This document shows, in pieces, positions 33,987-42,379 of a stretch of DNA of 64,000 nucleotides. The stretch spans positions 84,868-148,867 of the forward strand of contig NZ_JAGGKQ010000006.1 in the NCBI RefSeq assembly GCF_017873815.1, in the 5' to 3' direction. Numbering within the stretch: position 1 is the stretch's first letter; each line of letters opens with the position of its first letter. Source of the DNA: Halorubrum alkaliphilum (lineage in GTDB: Archaea > Halobacteriota > Halobacteria > Halobacteriales > Haloferacaceae). The notes beneath the pieces are model-generated. The model made no database searches. It was not told the origin of the DNA and saw nothing but the letters and a program-made list of their open reading frames with translations. The position numbers were made by a program, and so were the translations under genes.

Positions 33987-35144
33987 ATGATGCCAGACCG
34001 CGAGGACGAGGGGACGCCGCGGATCCCCGAGGGCGTTCCTCGTCCGGATCCGCTCCGTACGTTCTTCCGGGTCGACGACGTCAGACGGGACGACGGCCGC
34101 GTCCGCTACGTCGGCGAGTCGTACGTTCCCGAGCGGGTGCTCCTCCGAAAGATCACCCCCGCGTTTCGGGAGGCGGGATACGACGTCGATATCGAGACGG
34201 TCGAGAGCGGACACGTCATCGTCGCGACCCCGTTCGACCACGGCCGTGCGGGGATCCCGTGGGTGAACGTCATCATGTTCGTCGCGACGGTCGTCACCAC
34301 GCTGTTCGTCGGGGCAACCGGATGGTACTACGTCTCGTTCGCCGAGATCCAAGCGAACCCGTTGGTGATGTTACGGGCGTGGCCGTTCACCGCCGCCGTC
34401 CTCGGGGTACTGATGGTCCACGAGCTCGGCCACTACGTCGCCGGACGCTACCACGGCGTGGACGTGTCGCTGCCGTACGTGATCCCGTTCATCTTCCCGT
34501 TCGGCACGCTCGGGGCGGTCATCCGGATGCGTGGCCGAATGCCTTCCCGGAAAGTGTTGTTCGACATCGGCGCGGCCGGCCCGATAGCCGGGCTCGTCGC
34601 CACCGTCATCGTTACGGCCGTCGGGCTGTCGCTCGATCCGATCCGGGTCCCTGCGGAGTTCGTGAACGGCTCCGGGACGATGATCCGCTTCAACAACCCA
34701 CCCCTTCTGAACCTCATCGCCGACCTCCTCGGCCAGCCGACGACCTACGAGGACCCGACTCTCTCGACACATCCGGTCGTCATCGGTGGGTGGGTGGGAA
34801 TGTTCTTCACGTTGCTGAACCTTCTCCCGGTCGGCCAACTCGACGGGGGACACATGGTTCGCGCGATGGCGGGGCCGCGTCAGGAGACGCTCGCCGCGCT
34901 CGTCCCCGGCGCGCTGTTCTCGATCGCCGCGTACCTCTACTACTGGCGAGGGTTCGGGTTCGACGAGTCGGTCGGACTGTGGGCGTTCTGGGGGGTGTTC
35001 GCGCTCGTCATCGCGTTCAACGGCCCGGCGAATCCCGCCGACGAGAACGGGCTCGGCTGGCCGCGGTACGCGGTCGGCGTTCTCACGTTCGCGGTGGGTG
35101 CGCTCTGTTTCCTACTCGTTCCGATACAGGTCGTGACGGCCTGA
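33987..35144 (+). CDS. Site-2 protease family (M50) membrane metalloprotease
   Basis: The 385-residue protein has a soluble N-terminal domain (about 1-90) and about seven membrane helices. HELGH (145-149) with PVGQLDGGH (Asp286) forms the intramembrane zinc site of M50 proteases. The long GxxRMRGRMPSR-type loop and overall length resemble EGY1/S2P-like archaeal members. It would cut membrane-bound regulators; the substrate is unknown. TTTATAC at 33960-33966 is 21-27 bp before the first of two adjacent ATGs. Confidence 0.9.
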   Translation: MMPDREDEGTPRIPEGVPRPDPLRTFFRVDDVRRDDGRVRYVGESYVPERVLLRKITPAFREAGYDVDIETVESGHVIVATPFDHGRAGIPWVNVIMFVATVVTTLFVGATGWYYVSFAEIQANPLVMLRAWPFTAAVLGVLMVHELGHYVAGRYHGVDVSLPYVIPFIFPFGTLGAVIRMRGRMPSRKVLFDIGAAGPIAGLVATVIVTAVGLSLDPIRVPAEFVNGSGTMIRFNNPPLLNLIADLLGQPTTYEDPTLSTHPVVIGGWVGMFFTLLNLLPVGQLDGGHMVRAMAGPRQETLAALVPGALFSIAAYLYYWRGFGFDESVGLWAFWGVFALVIAFNGPANPADENGLGWPRYAVGVLTFAVGALCFLLVPIQVVTA

Positions 35145-35211
35145 GACCAATCCGAGGTACCGACATCGGCCGAACAGCAAGGTTCCCGCCCACGGGGATA
35201 TCCGTTCGCTG

Positions 35212-36885
35212 TCAGTCGTCGCGCCGCTCTTTCATCCCCTGTCTGGTGAACTGTGGGTTTCCGGGGATCCGCCGCTTCTTTCTGAACGACCGATACAGGG
35301 CGAGCGCGAGCGGAGTAGCCAAAAGCAGGACGACGGCGGCCAGTCGTGGGTCCTCCGCGAACGCGTAGAGGATGGTCGCGGAGAGCACGCCCACCGCCAG
35401 CAACACGGAGTAGGCGATCCGCATCGCGAGCTTGTCGAGCACGCGCGAGTCGTCGTCGAGCGACACCTCGACGTGGAGGTCGCCGCGGTTCGCACGGTCG
35501 AGGAAGTCGTCGGCCTTCGGCGGCACGGTGAACAACGCCTCCGTCGTACGCTGGACCTGCCTCCCGGCGTCCTGAGCCAGTTCCTTTGCCGTCTGCTCGT
35601 AGTATCCCTCCCGTTCGAGGTAGTCCGTCGCCGTCGAGATGAAGTCGAACTCGGGATCGAGCGTGACACATACGCCCTCGACGACGGTGGCGACCCGGAG
35701 GACTAATGCGAGGTTGCGCGGGAGTCGGAGCGGGAACTCGTAGATGGTCGATTCCACCTGCTCGATGATCTGGTTGACGCGGTACTGTTCGATGTCCTCG
35801 CCACGGGCGTCGGCGATAGCCAGCTCCATCACCTCGCCCATCACGTCGCGGTCGACCTCCGGCGAGAGCGTCCCCATGGATATCAGTGTATCGAGGATCG
35901 CGTCGGTGTCCTGTCTCGCGACCGCGACGTAGAACTCCACGATCTTCTCTTGAATGAACGGATCGACGCGGCCGGACATTCCGAAGTCGTAGAAGATCAC
36001 CCGCCCGTCGTCGTCGACGGCGAGGTTCCCCGGATGGGGATCGGCGTGAAACACGCCGTCGTCGATGATCATCTGGAGGTAGACGTCCTGGAGTGTCCCC
36101 GCGACCTCGCTCCGGTCGAGCCCCGCGTCGTCCAGCTCGTCGATCCGACTGATCTTCGTCCCGCCGATGTACTCCATCGTGAGCACTCGCGGACCGGACA
36201 CCGCCTCGTAGGCGGTCGGGATCCGGATGCGGTCGTTGTCGGCGAAGTTGCCGCGGATCTCCTCCAACATCTCCCGCTCGCGTCGGTAGTCCATCTCCTC
36301 GCGGATCGTCTTCGCGAACTCGTCGGAGAGGTTCTCCAGCGAGAACGCCCGTCCTCCCCCGATAAACCGTCGAACCAGCGGGAGCGACCACCGGATCGCC
36401 CGGAGATCGGCTTCCACCAGCTCCTCGATCCCCGGTCGACGGACCTTGATGGCGACCGGATCGCCCTCGTACGTCGCGGTGTACACCTGCCCGAGGCTCG
36501 CACCGCTTATGGATTCGGTGTCGAAATCGTCGAACGTCTCATCGATAGGACCGATCTCAGCCTCTAATACCCGCTTCGACTCCTCCCAAGGAGCGGGGGG
36601 GACGTCGTCCTGGAGCCCCTCCAACACCTCGATGTATGCGGGCGGGAGGATGTCCGGACGCGTCGACAGCAGCTGGCCGAGTTTGATGAACGTCGGGCCG
36701 AGCGTGAGCAGGGTGTCGAGGAGGACGTCGGCGCGTTCACGCTGAGTGGCCTCGTCGACGTCCCGGCTCCCGCCGAACAGAAAGAACCGCTTCCGGTCCC
36801 GCCAGTAGGCGATGATCAGCGGGAGGAACCGCCGGAGGACGACTAGAAACCGCCAGTACGCGCGGAAGTTGACCAGCGTCACCAC
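35212..36885 (-). CDS. ABC1/UbiB atypical kinase (AarF-like)
   Basis: The 557-residue protein has the family's N-terminal KLGQ motif (FIKLGQLLS), a Ser/Gly-rich nucleotide loop (SGASLGQVYTA, in place of the A-rich loop), lysine in VAIKVRRPG, catalytic loop HADPHPGN and metal motif YDFGMSG. Two membrane helices close the C-terminus (about 490-540). UbiB-type ATPases support isoprenoid-quinone biosynthesis, so menaquinone metabolism is a fair inference. The gene begins 3 bp after the end of an Hsp20 gene and is probably co-transcribed with it. Confidence 0.92.
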   Translation of the reverse strand: MVTLVNFRAYWRFLVVLRRFLPLIIAYWRDRKRFFLFGGSRDVDEATQRERADVLLDTLLTLGPTFIKLGQLLSTRPDILPPAYIEVLEGLQDDVPPAPWEESKRVLEAEIGPIDETFDDFDTESISGASLGQVYTATYEGDPVAIKVRRPGIEELVEADLRAIRWSLPLVRRFIGGGRAFSLENLSDEFAKTIREEMDYRREREMLEEIRGNFADNDRIRIPTAYEAVSGPRVLTMEYIGGTKISRIDELDDAGLDRSEVAGTLQDVYLQMIIDDGVFHADPHPGNLAVDDDGRVIFYDFGMSGRVDPFIQEKIVEFYVAVARQDTDAILDTLISMGTLSPEVDRDVMGEVMELAIADARGEDIEQYRVNQIIEQVESTIYEFPLRLPRNLALVLRVATVVEGVCVTLDPEFDFISTATDYLEREGYYEQTAKELAQDAGRQVQRTTEALFTVPPKADDFLDRANRGDLHVEVSLDDDSRVLDKLAMRIAYSVLLAVGVLSATILYAFAEDPRLAAVVLLLATPLALALYRSFRKKRRIPGNPQFTRQGMKERRDD

Positions 36886-36888
36886 CCG

Positions 36889-37302
36889 TTAGGCGACGGT
36901 ATCGTCCGTATCTCCGGTGTCTCCGACCGACTCGTCCGTGGCCTCGTCGCCGCCGTCGACCGGAATGCGCCGCGAGTCGCCCTCTATTCGCTTGGGGAGG
37001 ACGACCTCGAGGACGCCGCGGTCCATCTCCGCGTCCGCCGCGTCGCCGTCGGCGTCCGGGGGGAGCGGGAGTTCGGCGTCGAGGAACAGCGGACGGTCCT
37101 CGCGCACGTATCGGAATCCCTCGGGGGTCGACTTCTCACGTCGCCCCTCGATCTCGATCCGACCGTCCTCGAAGAGTACCTCGGTGGTCTCCGCGGTCGC
37201 ACCGGGGAGGTCGACGAGGAGGACGTACTCGTCGTCGGACTCGAGCAGGTCCGCAAACACCGCGTCCGGGAGGTCCCGGAGCGCGTCGCGTAGCGCTGAC
37301 AT
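36889..37302 (-). CDS. Hsp20/alpha-crystallin family protein
   Basis: The 137-residue protein carries an alpha-crystallin beta-sandwich (about 22-115): EYVLLVDLPGAT, then IEIEGRREK, and a late GVLEVVLPKR that replaces the usual G-V-L motif. The terminal I-x-I anchor is not obvious, and the tail is acidic (DTGDTDDTVA). It is a probable ATP-independent holdase. The stop lies 3 bp before the UbiB-kinase start, a tight arrangement that suggests co-transcription. Confidence 0.82.
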   Translation of the reverse strand: MSALRDALRDLPDAVFADLLESDDEYVLLVDLPGATAETTEVLFEDGRIEIEGRREKSTPEGFRYVREDRPLFLDAELPLPPDADGDAADAEMDRGVLEVVLPKRIEGDSRRIPVDGGDEATDESVGDTGDTDDTVA

Positions 37303-37361
37303 ATAGGTAGTTACGGCGGCCGCGGCGAAAAACCTGTGGTCATCGGTGTCGTCGCGGCGCG

Positions 37362-38096
37362 TCAGTCGTCGTCTTGATCGGGCGGCTTGGACCCCTCGAG
37401 CGACTCACCGATCCGCTCGCTTACGTCCTGTCCGGTCGACTCCCCCGGAAGGATGTCCCCTAAGGCTGCCCCGAACGCGGCGGCAGCCCAGATGACGGAC
37501 ACTCGCCCGATCGCCTCCACGGTCGTCGGACCGCCCTCAAAGAGTCGCCCCCAGAGGGCCATCGTCCCGACGGAGACGACGAGCGAGATGATCAACACCG
37601 CGACCAGCCGCCGCGGAAGGAACCCGAGGATTGGACTGGCGTCCTGGAGGTCCCGGAAGTCGGCGTAGTACAACAGCCCCCATGTCATCACGAGTACGAA
37701 GAGGACGTTCGCGACGAGGAACACCGGGATCCCGCCGACGAGCGTCCCGGCGAGCCACTCGGCGATGTCGAAGACGCCGTCTTCGACGAGGAGCGGAAGC
37801 GAGAGCAAGATTCCCCCGACGAATGACTCGGCGATGTCACGGGTCGTGTACTTCGTGATCCGGGTGGTAAAGGCCCGGCTTCCCGGCATTCGTTCGACGA
37901 GTGAGATCGTCTGCCGTACCTTCTCGCGCTCGTGGGGCTCGTCGACCGTGTCCTTCAGCGCGTCCAACTTGGTCAAGAGATCGTTGATGTCGGGGTTCTC
38001 CCCGCCGGGGGCCGTCGCCGAGTCGGTGTCCGGGTTCGGCTCGGACCCCGGTCGGTTTCCGGGTTCAAGCGCGTCTCCGTCATCGTCCCTACTCAT
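37362..38096 (-). CDS. DUF2391 membrane protein
   Basis: The 244-residue protein has a disordered acidic N-terminus (about 1-40), an amphipathic helical stretch (DINDLLTKLDALKDTVDEP) and about five membrane helices (from about 90), ending in another acidic tail. The order and the SFVGGILLSLPLLVEDG segment fit the DUF2391 family. Function is unknown. It follows the Hsp20 gene direction but has a 59-bp gap, so linkage is uncertain. Confidence 0.75.
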   Translation of the reverse strand: MSRDDDGDALEPGNRPGSEPNPDTDSATAPGGENPDINDLLTKLDALKDTVDEPHEREKVRQTISLVERMPGSRAFTTRITKYTTRDIAESFVGGILLSLPLLVEDGVFDIAEWLAGTLVGGIPVFLVANVLFVLVMTWGLLYYADFRDLQDASPILGFLPRRLVAVLIISLVVSVGTMALWGRLFEGGPTTVEAIGRVSVIWAAAAFGAALGDILPGESTGQDVSERIGESLEGSKPPDQDDD

Positions 38097-38184
38097 GCCC
38101 GGTCAGTTATGCCCTCGGTTGAAAAAGCTGTAGGGCTGGCCGGCGACTGCCATTCGACACCAGCGACATGGGGCCATCACGCGG

Positions 38185-38955
38185 TCACACTCGCTCGAGG
38201 AACTCGGCGAGCGCCGCGTTGAACGCGGTCGGCTGCTCCAGCATCGCGAGGTGGGCCGCGTCGGCGACGGTCGCGCGTTGGCAGTCCGGGATCCGATCGT
38301 CGAGATAGTCGTGGTACTCGGGGGGCGTGAGCCCGTCGTGTTCGCCGACGATCGCGAGCGAGGGGACATCGACGTCGTCGAGTCGATCACGGACGTCGAA
38401 CCGGTGGCAGGTCAGGAAGTCGCGCTCCGTCACGGCCCGTCCGCAGGCCGCCATTGCGGCGGTCGACTGCTCAGCGTACTCCTCGGGGGCGTCGTGAAAG
38501 AGTCGGTCGGGCTCGTGAAGCATCGAAACCGCCCGGTCGAAGTCGCTCGCGAGCGCATCGAGGAGCGGTTCGGCGACCGAGAGTTTCGCCCCGGTGCCCG
38601 CGAGCACGAGGCCGTCGAGCGCGAGGTCGCGTTCGAGCGCGATCCATAACGCGACGGCCCCACCCAGCGAGTTGCCACAGAGGACGGTCACGTCGGTCTC
38701 CTCGGCGACGGCGACGACATCGTCCGCGTACGCGTCTAGGGTTTCGGATCCCGGCTCAGTCTCGATGTCGTCGCTGTCTCCGTGTCCGGCGAGATCGAGC
38801 GCGATGACGGGGAACCGGTCGCTCAGACGGCTCTGTGCCGTCCAGACGTCCCCCGTGCCGCCGCTCCCGTGAATACAACAGACCGTCGGCCCGTCGCCGC
38901 CGCGATCGGAGACCCGATACGCCACGTCGCGGCCGCCGCGAGTGACCCGTTCCAT
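38185..38955 (-). CDS. Alpha/beta-fold hydrolase
   Basis: The 256-residue enzyme shows an oxyanion strand VCCIHGSGGTGDVW, nucleophile elbow CGNSLGGAVAL (Ser in GNSLGG), an acid strand (AIVGEHDGLTPPEYH) and the catalytic His in DAAHLAMLEQP. This is the complete Ser-Asp-His triad. The fold covers esterases, lipases and dehalogenases, so the substrate cannot be told. It is divergent from the DUF7127-cdc48 operon. Confidence 0.9.
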   Translation of the reverse strand: MERVTRGGRDVAYRVSDRGGDGPTVCCIHGSGGTGDVWTAQSRLSDRFPVIALDLAGHGDSDDIETEPGSETLDAYADDVVAVAEETDVTVLCGNSLGGAVALWIALERDLALDGLVLAGTGAKLSVAEPLLDALASDFDRAVSMLHEPDRLFHDAPEEYAEQSTAAMAACGRAVTERDFLTCHRFDVRDRLDDVDVPSLAIVGEHDGLTPPEYHDYLDDRIPDCQRATVADAAHLAMLEQPTAFNAALAEFLERV

Positions 38956-39111
38956 ACAGTTCGTGTGTCCGCGCGTGAAATATAAACCCCCGACGGCGGT
39001 CGGAGGTCGATGGCTCGGACGGCGAGCCCGGCCTCCCGTCTTCCGTTCTCCCCTGAACCGCTACACTACCGCTACTGTTATCGTTTCCCCCACGTCCGGC
39101 GATTTTGTACG

Positions 39112-39148
39112 ACATATTTATATACTCTGACGCCTAACTTGTAGTTAG
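39112..39148 (+). promoter_or_regulatory. Promoter and dyad operator of the cdc48 operon
   Basis: An extended TATA element (atatttatatac, 39114-39125) lies 25-36 bp before the ATG at 39150. Between it and the ATG is the dyad ctaacttgtagttag (39134-39148), with two perfect 6-bp arms and a 3-nt centre. It overlaps the expected transcription start, a typical repressor position. Confidence 0.6.
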
Positions 39149-39149
39149 C

Positions 39150-39401
39150 ATGAATCTCAATCAGACCCGATCGGCCGGCGACGACGCGTTGCTCCGCCGG
39201 TACGAGTACGAGGACGGGTGGGTCGTCGCCGCCGATCTGGGCGTCGACGGCGAGAACGTGAGCGTCGACACCGTCGGCGACACCGCGATCGTCGTGATAG
39301 CGGGCGACGGCGAACCGATCGAATCGGAGTTCGAACTCCCGGGATCGGCCGACAGTGTCGTCGTCGAGAACGGCGTCGTCACGATCGAGGGTGGACGATG
39401 A
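39150..39401 (+). CDS. Small Hsp20-like protein (DUF7127 type) ahead of Cdc48
   Basis: The 83-residue acidic protein forms a short beta-rich domain ([40 protein letters not shown]) that looks like a trimmed alpha-crystallin fold. Its TGA overlaps the cdc48 ATG (ATGA), so the two are translationally coupled. Haloarchaeal genomes commonly encode such a protein (DUF7127) next to Cdc48. An adaptor or substrate-delivery role is inferred only from the coupling. Confidence 0.8.
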   Translation: MNLNQTRSAGDDALLRRYEYEDGWVVAADLGVDGENVSVDTVGDTAIVVIAGDGEPIESEFELPGSADSVVVENGVVTIEGGR

Positions 39402-41677
39402 ATCTCACGGTCAAGCCCTTAAAACAGAAGGACGCCGGTCGCCGCCTCGCGGCGCTCGACCGCGTCGCGGCCGAGGAGCTCGACCTCTCGGGCGGCGACT
39501 TCATTCGCGTCGAGGGCACCGACGGGGCGGCCATCGCTCGCGTCTGGCCCGGCTACCCCGAGGACGACGGCAGCGGCGTCATCCGCATCGACGGGAAACT
39601 CCGTCAGGAGGCGAGCGTCGGCATCGACGACAAGGTAACGGTCGAGTCCGTCGAGGTGAACCCGGCCGACCGGGTCACCATCGCGCTCCCTCAGCGACTC
39701 GGCGTTCGCGGCGACGTCGGTCGCTTCATCCGTGACAAGCTCGCGGGCCAGCCGATCACCGAGGGACAGACGGTTCGTATCCCCTTCGGGTTCGGCGTCA
39801 TGGGTGGCGGCGGACAGGGGCAGGCCGTCCCGGTGAAGATCGCGGAGACGAGCCCGTCCGGAACGGTCGTCGTCACCGACTCGACGGAGGTCACGATATC
39901 CGAGAAGCCAGCCGAGGAGATCGTCGGCGGCGCGGACGCGCCCGGCGGAACGGGCGACGACGACACGCCGGACGTCACCTACGAGGACATCGGCGGGCTC
40001 GACGGCGAGCTCGAACAGGTCCGGGAGATGATCGAGCTCCCGATGCGGCACCCGGAACTGTTCACGCGGCTCGGAATCGACCCGCCGCAGGGCGTCCTGC
40101 TCCACGGTCCGCCGGGGACCGGGAAGACGCTGATCGCGAAGGCGGTCGCCAACGAGATCGACGCCAGCTTCCACACGATCTCCGGCCCGGAGATCATGTC
40201 GAAGTACTACGGCGAGAGCGAGGAGCAGCTCCGTGAGGTGTTCGAGGAGGCTACCGAAGAGGCACCTGCGATCATCTTCATGGACGAGCTTGACTCGATC
40301 GCCCCCAAACGCGAGGAGGCCGGCGGCGACGTGGAACGGCGCGTCGTGGCCCAGCTGCTCTCGTTGATGGACGGGCTGGAGGACCGCGGCGAGGTCGTCG
40401 TCATCGGCGCGACGAACCGCGTCGACGCCATCGACCCCGCGCTCCGGCGTGGCGGTCGATTCGACCGCGAGATCGAGGTCGGCGTCCCCGACCGCGACGG
40501 TCGCAAGGAGATCCTTCAGGTCCACACGCGGACCATGCCGCTCGTCGACGGGATCGACCTCGACGAGTACGCGGAGAACACGCACGGCTTCGTCGGGGCC
40601 GATCTCGAGTCGCTCGCGAAGGAGTCGGCGATGCACGCGCTCCGCCGGATCCGCCCGCAGCTCGATCTCGAATCGGACGAGATCGATGCCGACGTACTCA
40701 ACAGCATCCAGATCACCGAGAACGACTTCAAGCAGGCGATGAAGGGGATCGAGCCCTCCGCCCTGCGCGAGGTGTTCGTCGAGGTTCCGGACGTCACGTG
40801 GGACCAGGTCGGCGGCTTGAGCGACACCAAAGAACGGCTCCGCGAGACGATCCAGTGGCCGCTGGAGTACCCCGAGGTGTTCGAGGAGCTCGATATGCAG
40901 GCCGCCAAGGGTGTTCTGCTCTATGGTCCGCCGGGCACGGGGAAGACCCTGCTCGCGAAGGCCGTCGCCAACGAGGCGGAGTCGAACTTCATCTCGATCA
41001 AGGGGCCCGAACTGCTGAACAAGTTCGTCGGAGAGTCCGAGAAGGGCGTCCGCGAGGTGTTCAGCAAGGCTCGCGAGAACGCGCCGACGATCGTGTTCTT
41101 CGACGAGATCGACTCGATCGCGACCGAGCGCGGCGGGAACACGAGCGATTCGGGCGTCGGCGAACGCGTCGTCTCACAACTGCTGACGGAGCTCGACGGG
41201 CTCGAATCGCTGGAGGACGTCGTCGTCATCGCGACGACGAACCGTCCGGACCTCATCGACTCGGCGCTGCTACGCCCCGGTCGGCTCGACCGGCACGTTC
41301 ACGTGCCCGTCCCCGACGAGGACGCGCGCCGGAAGATTCTGGAGGTACACACCCGGAACAAGCCGCTGGCCGACGACGTCGACCTCGACGCCATCGCCCG
41401 GCAGGCCGAGGGGTACGTCGGCGCGGACATCGAGGCGGTGGCCCGCGAAGCGTCGATGAACGCCTCCCGGGAGTTCATCGCCAGCGTCTCGCCCGAGGAG
41501 GTCGGCGAGTCGGTCGGCAACGTCCGCGTAACGATGAAACACTTCGAGGACGCCCTGCGAGAGGTGAACCCGAGCGTCACGCCCGAGACGCGCGAGCGCT
41601 ACGAGGAGATCGAAAGGCGGTTCCAGCGGTCGGAGACGGAGCAGCCCGCGGAGTCCGAGTTCGGCGCGTTCCAGTAA
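39398..41677 (+). CDS. cdc48: Cdc48/VAT AAA+ ATPase
   Basis: The 759-residue protein has the Cdc48 N-domain (double-psi barrel plus a four-stranded barrel, about 1-185) and two AAA+ modules. D1 has Walker A GPPGTGKT (237-244) and Walker [10 protein letters not shown]2 has GPPGTGKT (510-517) and IVFFDEID. Arg-finger-type segments follow each. Hexamers unfold ubiquitin-like-tagged or aggregated substrates for the archaeal proteasome. There is no C-terminal hydrophobic-Tyr motif, and the tail is short and acidic. It overlaps the upstream small protein by 4 bp, and a T6 tract follows at 41717. Confidence 0.97.
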   Translation: MNLTVKPLKQKDAGRRLAALDRVAAEELDLSGGDFIRVEGTDGAAIARVWPGYPEDDGSGVIRIDGKLRQEASVGIDDKVTVESVEVNPADRVTIALPQRLGVRGDVGRFIRDKLAGQPITEGQTVRIPFGFGVMGGGGQGQAVPVKIAETSPSGTVVVTDSTEVTISEKPAEEIVGGADAPGGTGDDDTPDVTYEDIGGLDGELEQVREMIELPMRHPELFTRLGIDPPQGVLLHGPPGTGKTLIAKAVANEIDASFHTISGPEIMSKYYGESEEQLREVFEEATEEAPAIIFMDELDSIAPKREEAGGDVERRVVAQLLSLMDGLEDRGEVVVIGATNRVDAIDPALRRGGRFDREIEVGVPDRDGRKEILQVHTRTMPLVDGIDLDEYAENTHGFVGADLESLAKESAMHALRRIRPQLDLESDEIDADVLNSIQITENDFKQAMKGIEPSALREVFVEVPDVTWDQVGGLSDTKERLRETIQWPLEYPEVFEELDMQAAKGVLLYGPPGTGKTLLAKAVANEAESNFISIKGPELLNKFVGESEKGVREVFSKARENAPTIVFFDEIDSIATERGGNTSDSGVGERVVSQLLTELDGLESLEDVVVIATTNRPDLIDSALLRPGRLDRHVHVPVPDEDARRKILEVHTRNKPLADDVDLDAIARQAEGYVGADIEAVAREASMNASREFIASVSPEEVGESVGNVRVTMKHFEDALREVNPSVTPETRERYEEIERRFQRSETEQPAESEFGAFQ

Positions 41678-41716
41678 CGCGCACGACTCCGTCGGCACGG
41701 TGAACGCCGGCGACGG

Positions 41717-41722
41717 TTTTTT
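41717..41722 (+). terminator. T6 terminator of the cdc48 operon
   Basis: Six consecutive T lie 39 bp after the cdc48 stop, in the gap between convergent genes. Confidence 0.5.
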
Positions 41723-41751
41723 ATTCGTTTGACGGTGCCGAGACGAGCGTC

Positions 41752-41949
41752 TCAGATCAGTCCGGCCGCGGACAGTCCAAACACTACCGCAACGACCACG
41801 ATGCCGATGGTGATCAGCCGCCAAGCGAGCGACAGCAGGAACTTCCCGACGACGATCACGAGCGCGATGACGACGAGCGCGACGAGTACCTGTCCGACCG
41901 GCTCGCCGAGTACTCCGGTCTGTGAGAGGGCGACCCCGAGATCGGTCAT
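41752..41949 (-). CDS. Small single-pass or hairpin membrane protein
   Basis: From the ATG at 41949 (MTDLGVAL) the protein is 65 residues with one long hydrophobic run (about 22-63) broken by a basic LAWRL, probably two short helices. A TATA-like cgtttaacc at about 41970-41979 is 21-30 bp upstream. I cannot name the family. It is convergent with cdc48. Confidence 0.6.
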   Translation of the reverse strand: MTDLGVALSQTGVLGEPVGQVLVALVVIALVIVVGKFLLSLAWRLITIGIVVVAVVFGLSAAGLI

Positions 41950-41961
41950 GTATCGCCTCAC

Positions 41962-42379
41962 AACGACGAGACGGTTAAACGTGTAGCATACATTCTTGAA
42001 TACTGATGCTTTTGGGCTTTATACCGGCCACCTTTTTCGAGTGTCACGGCCGCGATCCGCACTGTATCGGGGCTCTCACACCGCTCGATCCGGTCGTCTA
42101 ACCCCCCTTCGTTTCCGATGTGATCGGGGCCCCGTACGTCGATAATTCGTCCGGATGTTCAGTTTCACTCCGGTCCACCCATGCTTTTGTAGCCGGAGCG
42201 TGTTACGTGTATTCGAACCGATTTCGGAGCCGTACACGCCGGACGAACGTTACATACGAGATCGGACAGATATGCGCCCAAACGGACCGGGAACCCGAAC
42301 GTACAAAGGTCCGCTCCGCCAGCACACTAACACGACAAATGATCCACATCGCACGCCAGCAGACCGAGGTGTCCGTCGA
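41962..42379. other. Long upstream region of nrdJ without a gene
   Basis: This 418-bp gap has no supported gene. A TATA-like gctttatacc at about 42011-42020 points toward nrdJ but lies about 360 bp before its ATG. Either the nrdJ mRNA has a long leader, or a short RNA is made here. Codon quality upstream of 42380 is poor (Arg/Thr/Pro-rich), so the open frame from 42155 is not coding. Confidence 0.55.

Noticed and set aside
42190..42240. tRNA-like T-arm pattern (attcgaacc) near nrdJ
   Set aside because: No acceptor stem, D-arm or anticodon arm could be folded around it.
42155..42379. N-terminal extension of nrdJ by 75 codons
   Set aside because: The residues are Arg/Thr/Pro-rich and unlike the family; an ATG with a good SD at 42380 fits better.
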